From: Dacryopinax spathularia
Taxonomy: Eukaryota > Basidiomycota > Dacrymycetes > Dacrymycetales > Dacrymycetaceae
Direction: 5' to 3'
NCBI GenBank assembly: GCA_037974965.1
Contig: JBBPFI010000002.1
Coordinates: forward strand, 434,001 to 498,000
Length of the DNA: 64,000 nt
The position numbers and the translations under genes are program-made. The notes under the pieces were generated by a model that was given only the letters and a program-made list of their open reading frames with translations, ran no database searches and was not told the DNA's origin. Below, one piece after another: positions 33,534 to 43,846 of the stretch; position 1 is the stretch's first letter; each line of letters begins with the position of its first letter.

Positions 33534-33822
33534 TGTCATAACCAGTACCCGTTACCGTACCCGTTACCTGCACAGCCACTGGGAAAGCGTTACCCGGAAC
33601 GTGTTACCTCGCCTATGTGGCCTCCACAGTAGTATATAAGGCTGCCTTGTAGAACTACGTTGCCCCTGTTGTGTCAACCTTGTAAACTCCTTGTACTTCC
33701 CGCCCCTTCTTGCACCTAGCTACTGCTTCTGGCAATCTATCCCTTCCCCCTCGACCCCGTTACCTCAGGCGCAGAACAACCGATCCAGCCGGTTACCTGT
33801 TACCTCCTCGCCTCCCCTGACA
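33534..33822 (+). repeat. 5' LTR of the chromovirus
   Basis: 289 bp, TGTCATAACC...CCCTGACA. A TATA box (TATATAAG) lies at 33633-33640 and seven exact GTTACC hexamers are present. Confidence 0.95.
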
Positions 33823-33825
33823 ACT

Positions 33826-33835
33826 TTGACACAAC
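33826..33835 (+). promoter_or_regulatory. Probable self-priming primer-binding site
   Basis: TTGACACAAC, 3 nt after the LTR, is the exact reverse complement of GTTGTGTCAA at 33668-33677 in the LTR, about 35 bases past the TATA box, where the transcript would begin. This is the Tf1-type self-priming arrangement; no tRNA match is evident. Confidence 0.65.
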
Positions 33836-33862
33836 CCCCTTGTTGTTCTACGCTTTCTGGCT

Positions 33863-35002
33863 ATGGATCCTCTCAGCAACAGCTCGCAGTCCATCCTGGA
33901 CTTGAGCGATGCTGAGCCTGCCAACATGGACCGTTTCGCTAGTCTGCCTGCTGCGGACTTGTCTCAGCAACACATGGGTCACCAGACCGCCCCACCGGCT
34001 CCACCTGAACAGCCGGAACCCCTTGTCTTGATCAGCAATGCACTCCATGGTATCACCGAGCTGCTGCACCGCTTCCAAGCCGCACCGTCTCCGGTGGTAA
34101 CGCCTCCGCCTCGGCCAGCCATCTCCATTAGGGCCCCTGAACCAGTACCCTATGATGGCAAGCCACACACACTGGACTCATTCCTGAGACAGTGTCTCGA
34201 CAACATCCATAATGCCGGTCCGGCATCATTCCCCACGGACCGTCACCGCACCACCTACATTGCTGGTTTCCTAACCAAGCACGAGTTCCCTCGCCATTGG
34301 CTGGAAGGTGTCCGCACCTCCAATGAATCGCTAATGGACGACTTTCCCGCCTTCCTTGCTGAGTTCCGTCAGCACTTCTCCGATCCTGATGCGCAAGGAT
34401 CTGCCATGCGCCGCCTTGAGAAGCTGAAGCAGACCGGATCAGCCTCCAAGTACGCGTCCGAGTTCCAGGACGTGATCAGCATCCTTCCCTTGTCCGAATA
34501 CACCAAATCCGAGTACTTCTACCGTGGCTTGAAGCCTGACGTCCAAGATGGCTTTATTCCAATTGGACGGCCCAGCACACTCCACCAGCTGATGCGTCAA
34601 GCTATTGACATTGATAACCGTATCTACCAGCTCCGTTCTGAGCGTGGTAACGCCCACCGTGGTGCCCATTACCCCCAGAACGTCCCCGCCCCCAGAATGG
34701 CCCCCAAGGCCGTTACCCAAGAGCGGAAGGCGTTACCTCATGGTAACGCCTATCCCAAGCGTCACCCCAGCCCTGATGGCTCTGTCCCAATGGAGATAGA
34801 TGCTGTTAGAGGTCCTCTAACCACTGCCGAGAGGCAGCGGAGGATTGACAAGCAGCTATGTCTCTATTGCGGCAGGTCCGGCCACTTCGCCAACCAATGC
34901 CCTATCAAACCTCAGTCTCGTCGCCCAACTGGCTCCTCCCACTCCACTGCACGCATCTCTGCGGTCTCAGAGAGTCAGGAAAACGCCAACCCGCAGGACT
35001 GA
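33863..35002 (+). CDS. gag: Chromovirus gag
   Basis: 379-aa capsid-type polyprotein: an N-terminal helical capsid region (RTTYIAGFLTKHEFPRHWLE; FPAFLAEFRQHFSDPDA) and a C-terminal zinc knuckle CLYCGRSGHFANQC. It overlaps the start of pol, which lies in another frame; programmed frameshifting is the usual solution in this family. Confidence 0.9.
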   Translation: MDPLSNSSQSILDLSDAEPANMDRFASLPAADLSQQHMGHQTAPPAPPEQPEPLVLISNALHGITELLHRFQAAPSPVVTPPPRPAISIRAPEPVPYDGKPHTLDSFLRQCLDNIHNAGPASFPTDRHRTTYIAGFLTKHEFPRHWLEGVRTSNESLMDDFPAFLAEFRQHFSDPDAQGSAMRRLEKLKQTGSASKYASEFQDVISILPLSEYTKSEYFYRGLKPDVQDGFIPIGRPSTLHQLMRQAIDIDNRIYQLRSERGNAHRGAHYPQNVPAPRMAPKAVTQERKALPHGNAYPKRHPSPDGSVPMEIDAVRGPLTTAERQRRIDKQLCLYCGRSGHFANQCPIKPQSRRPTGSSHSTARISAVSESQENANPQD

Positions 35003-38000
35003 GCGTCCCTACCCCTGCAGAGTTACCTGGGACAGCGCCCCCATCACCTCCATCCATTACCCGGTCTCCGGCCCAGCAGAGTCTAAGCTTGGGAGACCAC
35101 AAGAGCGCTAGTGCGCCTCGCTTCCTGCTTAGTGCTCATACGCTGGAAGCTGCTCAATCCAAGGCCCACTTCTTCCTACCGGTTCGACTCACATTCCCTG
35201 GCCGACAAGGTGTTACCACACGTGCACTTGTCGATTCCGGAGCAACAGCATCCTTCATCTCCCTGGACCTCGTGAAACGGCATTCTCTGCCTACCAAGAC
35301 CCTCCAAGAACCCCTCCCAGTCTTCACCGTTGACAACCGTCCTTTGGTTTCCGGTGCAATTAGCCGAAGCGTTACCACACGCCTCCACCTCCTGTCACAC
35401 TCCGAAGAGATCACTCTTGGAGTTGTCTCTGCTTCCTATCCTGTCATACTCGGCCTTAACTGGCTTCGGCACCACAACCCTGCAGTAGACTGGTCGGCCA
35501 ACCAGTTGAAGCTTACGTGTTGTCAGTTACCGTTACCAGTTACCTTATCGGGAATAGGCTTCGGTCTTATCCCCTCCAACCCAGCCTCTGTCATGTCCGT
35601 TGGCCTCAGCTTGTGTCTCAAGCCCGCCAAACCACCTGTCCTGTCCACGTCCCTGCCTGATCAGCAGAGGAAACCCAGTTCCCAGTCCCGTCAAAGCGTC
35701 CCGGAGCGCGTTACCAAAACCGTTACCTCCGATGAGACCGCAAAATCCCAGCCCTGTCCAGCCCGGTCCGACGTTGCCATGGTCCCAGGAAAACACTTCC
35801 AACGCCTGGCAAGCAAGTTACCTATTGGTGTCCTTGATTTCAGGCCTTTCAGTAACGCGTTACCTGCTTATGTAAGCGTTACCAAAGCGTTACCTACCTC
35901 TCAAGACATCAATACTGCACCTCCTGCAATTTCCCACGGTGAAAGGGCTTGTATTAGCCCTGAGAACACCCTGCCAACTCGCCAGCCCGATCCATCAATG
36001 TTGACGAAGCACCCAAAAGCGTCACTCAATGTGTTACCTGGCGTGTTACCTCCTGAACCCGACATCCTTGCCTCGCTGCCTAGCAAGTACAGCGACTTCC
36101 TGTCTGTCTTCTCGCCTACTGAGGCAGAGAACCTGCCCCCACATCGCCCATATGACCTGAAGATCGACCTAGAAGAGGGAAAAACACCGCCCTTTGGCCC
36201 GATCTATTCGCTCTCTGAGGCAGAGCGTGCAGAACTGGTAACCTATGTTACCAACAACCTCAAGAAAGGGTTCATACGCCGCTCAACCAGCTCTGCTGCC
36301 TCACCGATCCTGTTTGTCAAGAAAGCTAACGGCTCACTCCGCCTCTGTGTTGATTACCGCGGCCTGAATGCCATCACAAAGCGGAACCGTTACCCGTTAC
36401 CCCTGATTTCCGACCTCTTGGACCGAGTCCAAGGAGCATCCCGCTTCACAAAACTAGACCTTACCTCGGCTTTCAACCTGATCCGGGTTGCTCCTGGAGA
36501 AGAATGGAAGACCGCATTCCGCACCCATCTTGGTCTCTTCGAATACCGTGTTATGCCCATGGGGCTAACCAACGCTCCATCTGTCTTCCAAGCCTACATC
36601 CAAGATGTCCTACGTGACCTCCTGGATCTCTTCTGTGTTGTCTATCTTGACGATATCCTTATATTCTCGAAGAATCCGGAAGAGCATACCCAGCACGTGA
36701 CATCTGTGCTTCAACGTCTCAAGTCCGGTGGTCTGTACTGCAACATCGCCAAATGTGCGTTTGATCAAGACCAAATCGAGTTCCTTGGCTATCAGATATC
36801 CGCTTCTGGGGTCGCCATGCACCCCTCTAAGCTAGAAACAATCCGCTCCTGGCCTCTTCCCCGCTCCATTAAAGACGTCCAAGCGTGGCTCGGACTCACC
36901 AACTTCTACCGCCGCTTCATTGCGGGTTACTCGCACATTGCGTTACCCCTGTATGCTGCGACCAAGAAGTTACCCCCAGGCGTCACCTTTTCCCTGTCCC
37001 CCAATGCGCTTCACAGCTTCCAACAGCTGAAAGAAGCCTTCACCAAAGCGCCTCTGCTCCGCCACTTTGATCCCTCACTGGGTGTTACCGTTACCAGTGA
37101 TGCATCCGACTTTGCCCTCTCAGGGATCCTACACCAAGCCGATTCAGATGGTCACCTGCATCCTGTTGCCTTCTACTCTCGGAAACTCTCTCCGGCAGAG
37201 ATCAATTATGAGATCTACGACAAGGAAATGCTCGCCATTGTGGAAACCTTCCGCCACTACCGTGCCTGGCTCGTCGAAACTGTTATCCCTGTTACTGTCC
37301 TCTGCGACCACAAAAACCTGGAATACTTCATGTCTTCCCGAGTTCTCAACCGTCGGCAAGCCCGCTGGTCGCTCTTCCTTGCCGATTTCAACTTCCGCAT
37401 CCGCCATGTTGCTGGAACCAAGAATCCAGCAGACGCCCCATCCAGACGACCGGACTATGTCCCTCAAGAAGGGGATGAGGTCCTGTCGGCCCAGCACAAG
37501 TCCCTGCTCACTCACAAGCAGTTGGACACCGCCATTCCTGCACACTTGGGTGTTACCCAATCCGTTACCCAGTGCTTATGTAAGCGTTACCCCGAACCTG
37601 AGATGGGTAACGCACAATCCCTGGCCGCGCTGTACACCTTCTCGCCCGACCAAGCTACCCAAGAGCTCAAGGATGCGCTCAAGGATGATCAAGAGCATCT
37701 AGAAGCGATGGAAAAAGGAGATAAGGACTTCTCAGTCCAAGGAGATCTTGCATTCCACCGTGGTCGGCTCTTCATTCCTGCGCCCCTTCGCCTGAAGATC
37801 CTCCAATCCCGCCATGACAGCGTTACCAGTGGACATCCTGGACGCGCTTCCACATACAACCTAGTCTTTCAAGACTACTCCTGGCCCGGCATGCGCACCT
37901 ACATCCGACGTTATGTGTCTGGCTGCGACACATGTCAACGCACTAAGGCACCCCGCCACAAGCCCTTCGGCCTACTACAACCCCTTGAAGTCCCGTCACG

Positions 38001-39384
38001 CCCTTGGGAGTCCATATCCATGGACTTCATTGTCAAGCTACCCATCTCTAGTGGCTACGACTCGATCTGGGTGGTTGTTGACCGCTTTTCCAAGATGGCA
38101 CACTTTGTTCCGTGCCAGGAAAGCGTTACCGCCCCCGAGCTTGCCCAGCTCTTCCTTCAGCACATCTTCCGCCTCCACGGTTTCCCTGTTTCTCTCATCT
38201 CTGACCGTGGTTCCATCTTTGTCTCCCAGTTCTGGAGACGCCTCCTTGATCTTGTCCAAGTCAAGCCACACACCTCGACAGCCTACCACCCACAAACGGA
38301 TGGTCAAACCGAGCGCGTCAACCAAGAACTTGAGCAGTACCTCCGCTCTTATTGCTCCTATCAACAAGATGACTGGACCGAGTTCCTCCCTCTTGCAGAG
38401 TTCGCGTACAACAGTCACGCTTCCTCTTCCTCTCAGGTGTCACCTTTCTTTGCTAACTACGGTTACCACCCATCCTATGCACCCAAAATCATCGAGCACA
38501 ACCAAGTCCCGGCCTCGGAATCCTTTGCTTCGAGCCTCAAGACCATCCATGATGAGCTGAAAGCCGAGCTACAGCATTCCCAAGAGGATTATGCGCACCA
38601 ATACAACCGTTACCGGCAAGCGTTACCTGAAGAATTCCGCCCTGGCCAACTGGTCTGGCTGCTGCGCCGCAACATCAAGACCAACAGGCCCTCCGATAAG
38701 CTTGACTTCCGCAGACTAGGACCATTCAAGATCACGGCCTCTGTTGGAACGCGTGCTTTCCGCTTAGCGTTACCTCCATCCTTACACCGCCTACACCCGG
38801 TGTTTCATGCCAACCTATTGGAGCCCTACATCAGTCCTGACAACATTGAAGGACGTGCTCCACCCCCGCCTGTTCCTGTCTTCCTGGATGAAGACAACTC
38901 CCCTTGGTACGAGATCGATGCAATACTTGATGTCCGGAAGATCGGAAGACGCTTCGAGTACCTTGTCAACTTCAAAGGCCAATCTCCTGCTGAGCGAGCC
39001 TGGACTCCTCTCTCTGACCTCACCTCTGCCGTAGACAAGCTCATCATCAAGTTCCATGAGCAGCACCCCAAGCGCCCACGTCCTCCCAAACTTGCCTTTC
39101 ATGCTCCGGAAGGCGTTACCCAAGGTGTTACCGGAAATATGGACTCCGAACCACTCCCAGATATCCTCTACTCGCCTCTGACCACACCGCCTGACTCTCC
39201 CCTGGTGGATCCTGAAGCACTCACGCTCCCTACACCCCCTCCCTTGTCTCTGTCACCAAACGTAACGGTTGACCCGTTACCCTCCGCTCTGACCCATCAC
39301 CACACATACATTCCACCTCCCAGAACAACTCTGCGCTCCGGACGTATTGCCCAACCACGCCCTCGTGCAGATCACCATGCTTAG
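34858..39384 (+). CDS. pol: Chromovirus pol polyprotein
   Basis: A long open frame holding, in order, an aspartic protease (LVDSGATASFIS near 35230), reverse transcriptase with YLDDILIFS near 36643, RNase H (VTSDASDFALSGIL near 37090), integrase with its zinc-binding HHCC region (37810-37950, CDTCQRTKA) and catalytic core (MDFIVKLP; YHPQTDGQTERVNQ), and a C-terminal chromodomain (ILDVRKIGRRFEYLVNFKGQ near 38920). The chromodomain places it among chromoviruses, whose members often target H3K9-methylated chromatin. It looks whole. Confidence 0.92.
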   Translation: MSLLRQVRPLRQPMPYQTSVSSPNWLLPLHCTHLCGLRESGKRQPAGLSVPTPAELPGTAPPSPPSITRSPAQQSLSLGDHKSASAPRFLLSAHTLEAAQSKAHFFLPVRLTFPGRQGVTTRALVDSGATASFISLDLVKRHSLPTKTLQEPLPVFTVDNRPLVSGAISRSVTTRLHLLSHSEEITLGVVSASYPVILGLNWLRHHNPAVDWSANQLKLTCCQLPLPVTLSGIGFGLIPSNPASVMSVGLSLCLKPAKPPVLSTSLPDQQRKPSSQSRQSVPERVTKTVTSDETAKSQPCPARSDVAMVPGKHFQRLASKLPIGVLDFRPFSNALPAYVSVTKALPTSQDINTAPPAISHGERACISPENTLPTRQPDPSMLTKHPKASLNVLPGVLPPEPDILASLPSKYSDFLSVFSPTEAENLPPHRPYDLKIDLEEGKTPPFGPIYSLSEAERAELVTYVTNNLKKGFIRRSTSSAASPILFVKKANGSLRLCVDYRGLNAITKRNRYPLPLISDLLDRVQGASRFTKLDLTSAFNLIRVAPGEEWKTAFRTHLGLFEYRVMPMGLTNAPSVFQAYIQDVLRDLLDLFCVVYLDDILIFSKNPEEHTQHVTSVLQRLKSGGLYCNIAKCAFDQDQIEFLGYQISASGVAMHPSKLETIRSWPLPRSIKDVQAWLGLTNFYRRFIAGYSHIALPLYAATKKLPPGVTFSLSPNALHSFQQLKEAFTKAPLLRHFDPSLGVTVTSDASDFALSGILHQADSDGHLHPVAFYSRKLSPAEINYEIYDKEMLAIVETFRHYRAWLVETVIPVTVLCDHKNLEYFMSSRVLNRRQARWSLFLADFNFRIRHVAGTKNPADAPSRRPDYVPQEGDEVLSAQHKSLLTHKQLDTAIPAHLGVTQSVTQCLCKRYPEPEMGNAQSLAALYTFSPDQATQELKDALKDDQEHLEAMEKGDKDFSVQGDLAFHRGRLFIPAPLRLKILQSRHDSVTSGHPGRASTYNLVFQDYSWPGMRTYIRRYVSGCDTCQRTKAPRHKPFGLLQPLEVPSRPWESISMDFIVKLPISSGYDSIWVVVDRFSKMAHFVPCQESVTAPELAQLFLQHIFRLHGFPVSLISDRGSIFVSQFWRRLLDLVQVKPHTSTAYHPQTDGQTERVNQELEQYLRSYCSYQQDDWTEFLPLAEFAYNSHASSSSQVSPFFANYGYHPSYAPKIIEHNQVPASESFASSLKTIHDELKAELQHSQEDYAHQYNRYRQALPEEFRPGQLVWLLRRNIKTNRPSDKLDFRRLGPFKITASVGTRAFRLALPPSLHRLHPVFHANLLEPYISPDNIEGRAPPPPVPVFLDEDNSPWYEIDAILDVRKIGRRFEYLVNFKGQSPAERAWTPLSDLTSAVDKLIIKFHEQHPKRPRPPKLAFHAPEGVTQGVTGNMDSEPLPDILYSPLTTPPDSPLVDPEALTLPTPPPLSLSPNVTVDPLPSALTHHHTYIPPPRTTLRSGRIAQPRPRADHHA

Positions 39385-39419
39385 TTTCGACGGTGCTCAA
39401 CTCCCTAAGAAGGGGATAC

Positions 39420-39708
39420 TGTCATAACCAGTACCCGTTACCGTACCCGTTACCTGCACAGCCACTGGGAAAGCGTTACCCGGAACGTGTTACCTCGCCT
39501 ATGTGGCCTCCACAGTAGTATATAAGGCTGCCTTGTAGAACTACGTTGCCCCTGTTGTGTCAACCTTGTAAACTCCTTGTACTTCCCGCCCCTTCTTGCA
39601 CCTAGCTACTGCTTCTGGCAATCTATCCCTTCCCCCTCGACCCCGTTACCTCAGGCGCAGAACAACCGATCCAGCCGGTTACCTGTTACCTCCTCGCCTC
39701 CCCTGACA
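39420..39708 (+). repeat. 3' LTR of the chromovirus
   Basis: 289 bp, identical by eye to the 5' LTR. A purine-rich tract (aagaaggggat) lies directly upstream at 39407-39417. Confidence 0.95.
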
Positions 39709-40689
39709 TTGTGGATCAACATCAATCTTCGATACACGAGACGAGATGCAGAAGAGTTGCCCACTCTTTGCGGGTTTGTATCAGCATGTCCAAACATAGT
39801 TGATCTGCGAATCACTCCCGTCCTCCGACACGAAACCGTGAGATGGAATCGCGGCCGATATTCGTGGGCTACTGCTCCTGAGATAGACTACGATCACCGC
39901 TTCATCCTTTCGGCCGACTTGATTCAACAAATCGTTCAAAGCTACACCAGCACACTGTTGTGCCTCTATCTTTCGACAACCGTCTACGTTTCCGTTGAGG
40001 ACCTCGAATACATGCTGCACAACCTCCCCGCACTTCAATCCCTTGATCTCATGGCATTTCGCCACCTCCGCGGTGCTGGCGAGCCAATGTCTCCAGCGAT
40101 GATCCGCAAGACACTGGACTGGAACGGTCACTCCAATCTGCAGTCTCTGCGAATCAGAGACCCCGATCTGCTATCCAAGTGCGCCTCTCGCGCAATGAGT
40201 AGCTTGCGACACATTGGCCTGCTATGGGATGACCCGCCCTTAGATTTGAATCTGGCGGTGAACTGGGTGCTGCAAAACCAGGCGCGGCTACGGAGCTTGG
40301 AAATAGGAGATGGTTATGGCGCCAGTATCCTTGTAACGCTGCCACTGTCGGATTTCCTCCTGCGCTTTCCACGGCTGGAGCATGTGGTCATACATGGGAC
40401 GGGACACATGGCAGCCTGGTTGCAATTTATTCAGCACCCTCGCCTAGCCCAAATCACGTTCACCTCCGACTATCTCGCTCCGTGGCAGGCTCGTCATAAC
40501 GAAACGACAATCCTGATGGAGGAGCTGGAGGCCCTGGGAGCGGCAGTGCGATCTGCCGATCTGCCAGCCTTGACAAGTTTGCGACTTGAAATTCGCCGTG
40601 GCAAGCTGAGTGCTCGTCCTGATGTTCCCTCGGCCGTCTTGAAGTGGTTCGAACCCATCAAATTCTCCGTTTACAACGTTCAAGAGTGA
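39709..40689 (+). pseudogene. F-box-like family member 1, 3' part
   Basis: Resumes after the second TTGTG copy with WININLRYTRRDAEELPTLCG and runs to a stop at 40689 (FEPIKFSVYNVQE). Leucine-rich segments (LQSLDLMAF, LQSLRIRDPDL, LRHIGLLWDDPP, LRSLEIGDGY) resemble the other members. Without the element and one TSD copy the gene would be a 434-aa uninterrupted frame, so the only visible lesion is the insertion. Confidence 0.85.
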
Positions 40690-41675
40690 ATACCCATCAT
40701 CTTGGTCATCCGCCCCGTTCGTCAACACGGCCGCCCAACGCGCATGCCCATTACTCACCGTGGGGAATGGAGGTTTACTTACTAAGAGCCCGGTCGATAT
40801 GCAAAATGTGGCAAGATGGAAGGTCTATCATGGGGCTTTTCAAATTTCCTAGAAGGGCTTCCGCAGGTAGAGATGCGTTCGGTAACAAGATTGAATAGCC
40901 TCAACCTTAAAATAGTGGACCGTCTTTGAATTGAAAAGCCACCTTGGAATAGAAATATTAAGTTAGAGATCAAACCTCTACAAGTTGCACCTCAACCTCA
41001 ACCTTTTGCGCGCAGTTGGATCCTGATACTAGTAGGGATTTGGTGAAACGGACTCCGACAGAGGTGTTGCACCGAATGCGGTACACAATCCATTTCACCT
41101 CGATTTCAAAGGTCGAATCTGTTATCAATCCGCCTCCAAGCTGCAATCTCCTAGATAGGGATTGTCGTTACCGAAGGCGCTCTTACTTACTTGCAGCATC
41201 TCGTAACTTACTGGAGTCACTGTGGCCTGGAACAGATTCCGGGCTGCTGTCCACCATTTTATTCGGGCATGACAGTCAACAATTTGAGGATAAGCCCGCC
41301 AACGGCACCCCGACCCCGACCTCCAATATGTATACGATTCATTAGAAGTGTTACAAGACCTGTTCTTCAAACCATCCGCTCATGTTCCGAGGGCTCTCAC
41401 GTGACCCTCGGCCGACTCTCCGAGAACCCAACCGCCAACCCTGAAAAGTCGCATCATGGACGCGCCTCTCAGCGGGCTATAGCACCGGCCGAAATACGCG
41501 ATGAAGTCATGTGACCACGCGCCCTGCCTGCCTTCCCCACGAACCGACGCGGGCGGATGCTGCAAACGTCGACGTGCCCGCCATTCGGCAAAGTGTGGAT
41601 TTTCATCGAGCGCTGTTTATATATCTCTGAATGGCATCGGAGGATGGAAGGCATAGACGTCTTCCTGAACGATAG
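40690..41675. other. Intergenic region before the MFS gene
   Basis: No gene supported. A somewhat AT-richer stretch (40880-41010) includes two short direct repeats (cctcaaccttaaaa / cctcaaccttttgc). The promoter of the transporter should be at its right end. Confidence 0.35.
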
Positions 41676-43618
41676 ATGGCAACAACTTCTCAAAGCGCAA
41701 CGCCGAATAATGCCACCATAACGAGTCAAACGGCGACGTCTTCTCCATCGCGACCACGAGCAGCTAGAGAAGACTCCGAACCTATATTCGAGGATGACGG
41801 GCTAGGTATCAACGAGGTTGGGGCACGAGTGGAACTGGATGAGCAGGCAGAGCAGGAGGCAGAAGAGCAGGAGCAGGAGCAGATGGATGGACAGACCGTC
41901 ACGGCGGGAGATGAGAAACCGCCACCGCCGTATTCAGGTACGCATACATCTTGCTTTAACCGTAGTTGGCATAGCTCACACATCCTTAGCCTTCAAACGA
42001 TGGCAAATTTGGTGTATTGTCGTTCTCTCCTCCATTGCTGCCCTATTCTCCCCGCTATCTGCCAACATCTACTTCCCCGCTATACCCGTCATCGCCGAAG
42101 CGTTCAACGAGCCCATAGAGCTGATCAACGTTACCGTAACGGTGTACATGATCCTCCAAGGCACAGCACCGATGATGTGGGGCAGCCTGGCAGACTGGTA
42201 CAAATGCGGCAGGAGGCCAATATACCTCGCTTGCTTGACCGTGTTGTGCTTGAGCTGCGTAGGGCTGGCATTGACGCCAACGACGGACTACTGGCTGCTG
42301 GTCTTGCTGCGTTGCGTACAGGCTGCTGGGAGTGCCAGCTCAGTCGCTATCAGTGCGTAGACCTGCATTTCGAAAGTGTCATGTATGCTAACCTCCGTCA
42401 GGTGCTGGTACGATAATGGATGTCGCAGCCCCCCACGAACGAGGAACAATGCTAGCCATGTCCTCCATCGCAGCTCTAGTCGCACCCTGTATCGGCCCCG
42501 TAATCGGCGGTCTCCTAGCAGGCGATCTTTCCTGGCGCGCGATCTTCTGGTTCCTATGCATCGCCTCCGGCGTCACGCTCATATTCGAAGCGCTCTTCTT
42601 GCCCGAGACGCTGCGCACGATTGTGGGCAATGGAAGTGTACCTTCTCAGAGGTGGAATCGACCTATTGTTCCGGTTTTGCTGAAGGATGTGAGGGATGAT
42701 GGGGGCAAGCCGGATCCGCCGAGGGGGAGGAGCAACCCGCTTGAGGTGCTGAAGATGTTTCGGAATCCGGATCTGTGTCTTATCCTCTGGAGCAACGGTA
42801 TGTAGCTCTCCTGTTGAAAGTGACTCGTATAGGCTGACGAGTCTTTGCAGCGGTTCCTTATTCGGTGCTGTATGGCATCATGACGACTATGTCGCCTACC
42901 TTCCTAGCCGTCATGCCCTCCCTGACAGAGATCGACCTCGGTCTATGTTATCTCTCCATCGGCGCGGGCGGAATAGCAGGCACGATCACATCTGGAAAGC
43001 TGGTCGACTGGGATTTCCGACAAGCGAAGAAACGCGCTTTGAAGAAACAAGGACTAAGGGACGAGGACGCAGCTGAGAAAGCAGCTGATACGCGCGGGGC
43101 AGGGAAGTACGAGGGGATCGAGAGCATTGAGCGGACCAGGTTGAGGCTGAGCGCGTGCTACTGGGCGCCGTATGTGATCGTTGTGATCGGCTATGGCTGG
43201 GCTGCACAGCAGAAGGTGCATATAGCTTGTTTGCTTGTGCTCCAATTCCTCGGTACGCTTATGCTTACACTTTCTGATTCCACCCTGGCTGACAGAAGCG
43301 ACAGCCATGTTCCAAGTGACAGCGATATTCACAGTCAACCAGACACTGCTAATGGATCTCTTCCCCGGTCGAGGCGCTTCCGTAACAGCATCAAACAACC
43401 TTGTCCGTTGTCTGGCAGGCGCAGTGCTCGTCTCTATCGTCGACTACATCATCAATGGCATCGGCGTCGGGTGGACGTTCACGATCCTCGGGTTGTGGTG
43501 TGTGATCACGTATCCGCTCGTTATGCTAGAGATGGCTTGGGGAAAGAGGTGGAGAGAAGCGAGGGCGGAGAGGGAACGGAGACAAAGAGAGAAGAGTGAG
43601 CAGCGGAAAGCTGCTTAG
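41676..43618 (+). CDS. Major facilitator superfamily drug/H+ antiporter-type transporter (DHA1-like)
   Basis: Plasma-membrane proton-coupled exporter by family. Five exons: 41676-41937, then after acceptors near 41989, 42410, 42851 and 43297; in-phase joins YS|A, VAIS|AG, SN|AVPYS and FL|EATAM. A long acidic cytosolic N-terminus (EQAEQEAEEQEQEQMDGQ) precedes the first helix WQIWCIVVLSSIAALFSPLS. Motif A-type loop GSLADWYKCGRRPIYLAC, then RCVQAAGSASSVAIS, a mid-protein loop (NPLEVLKMFRNPDLCLILW), and later helices including WAPYVIVVIGYGWAA and LFPGRGASVTASNNLVRCLA, conserved in fungal DHA1 multidrug/organic-acid exporters. Basic tail WREARAERERRQREKSEQRK. About 550 aa. The substrate is unknown. 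A decayed partial copy is present at 50896. Confidence 0.88.
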
Positions 43619-43846
43619 GGTTCAGGATAGCCCGCTCTCTTCGACAACGTCTATGAATGCCTTTCCCTCTTGTACATCACACGATACACGTGGAGCGCAA
43701 CACACTCTTCCAACGCATGAAGCTTCCAGATCACGGATGATCAAGCTCTCGGAGACTCCCCCAACTCGACTGTAGGACGCATTAGTCTTTTATCGTTATT
43801 CAATTCAGATGGGGCGTACAGCCTGGCCAACCGAAAGTGCTGCCCG

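Larger units (their letters stand above)
33534..39708 (+). mobile_element. Full-length Ty3/gypsy chromovirus (Tf1/sushi-like)
   Basis: 6,175-bp LTR retrotransposon inserted in an F-box-like gene, flanked by TTGTG duplications (33529-33533, 39709-39713). Parts: 5' LTR, primer site, gag, pol (protease, reverse transcriptase, RNase H, integrase with chromodomain), polypurine tract, 3' LTR. The two LTRs appear identical by eye and the frames look whole, so the insertion is very recent. GTTACC is strongly over-represented throughout. Confidence 0.95.

Noticed and set aside
41016-41345. 109-aa plus-strand frame upstream of the MFS gene
   Set aside because: No family, no paralogue, and a competing minus-strand frame of similar length.
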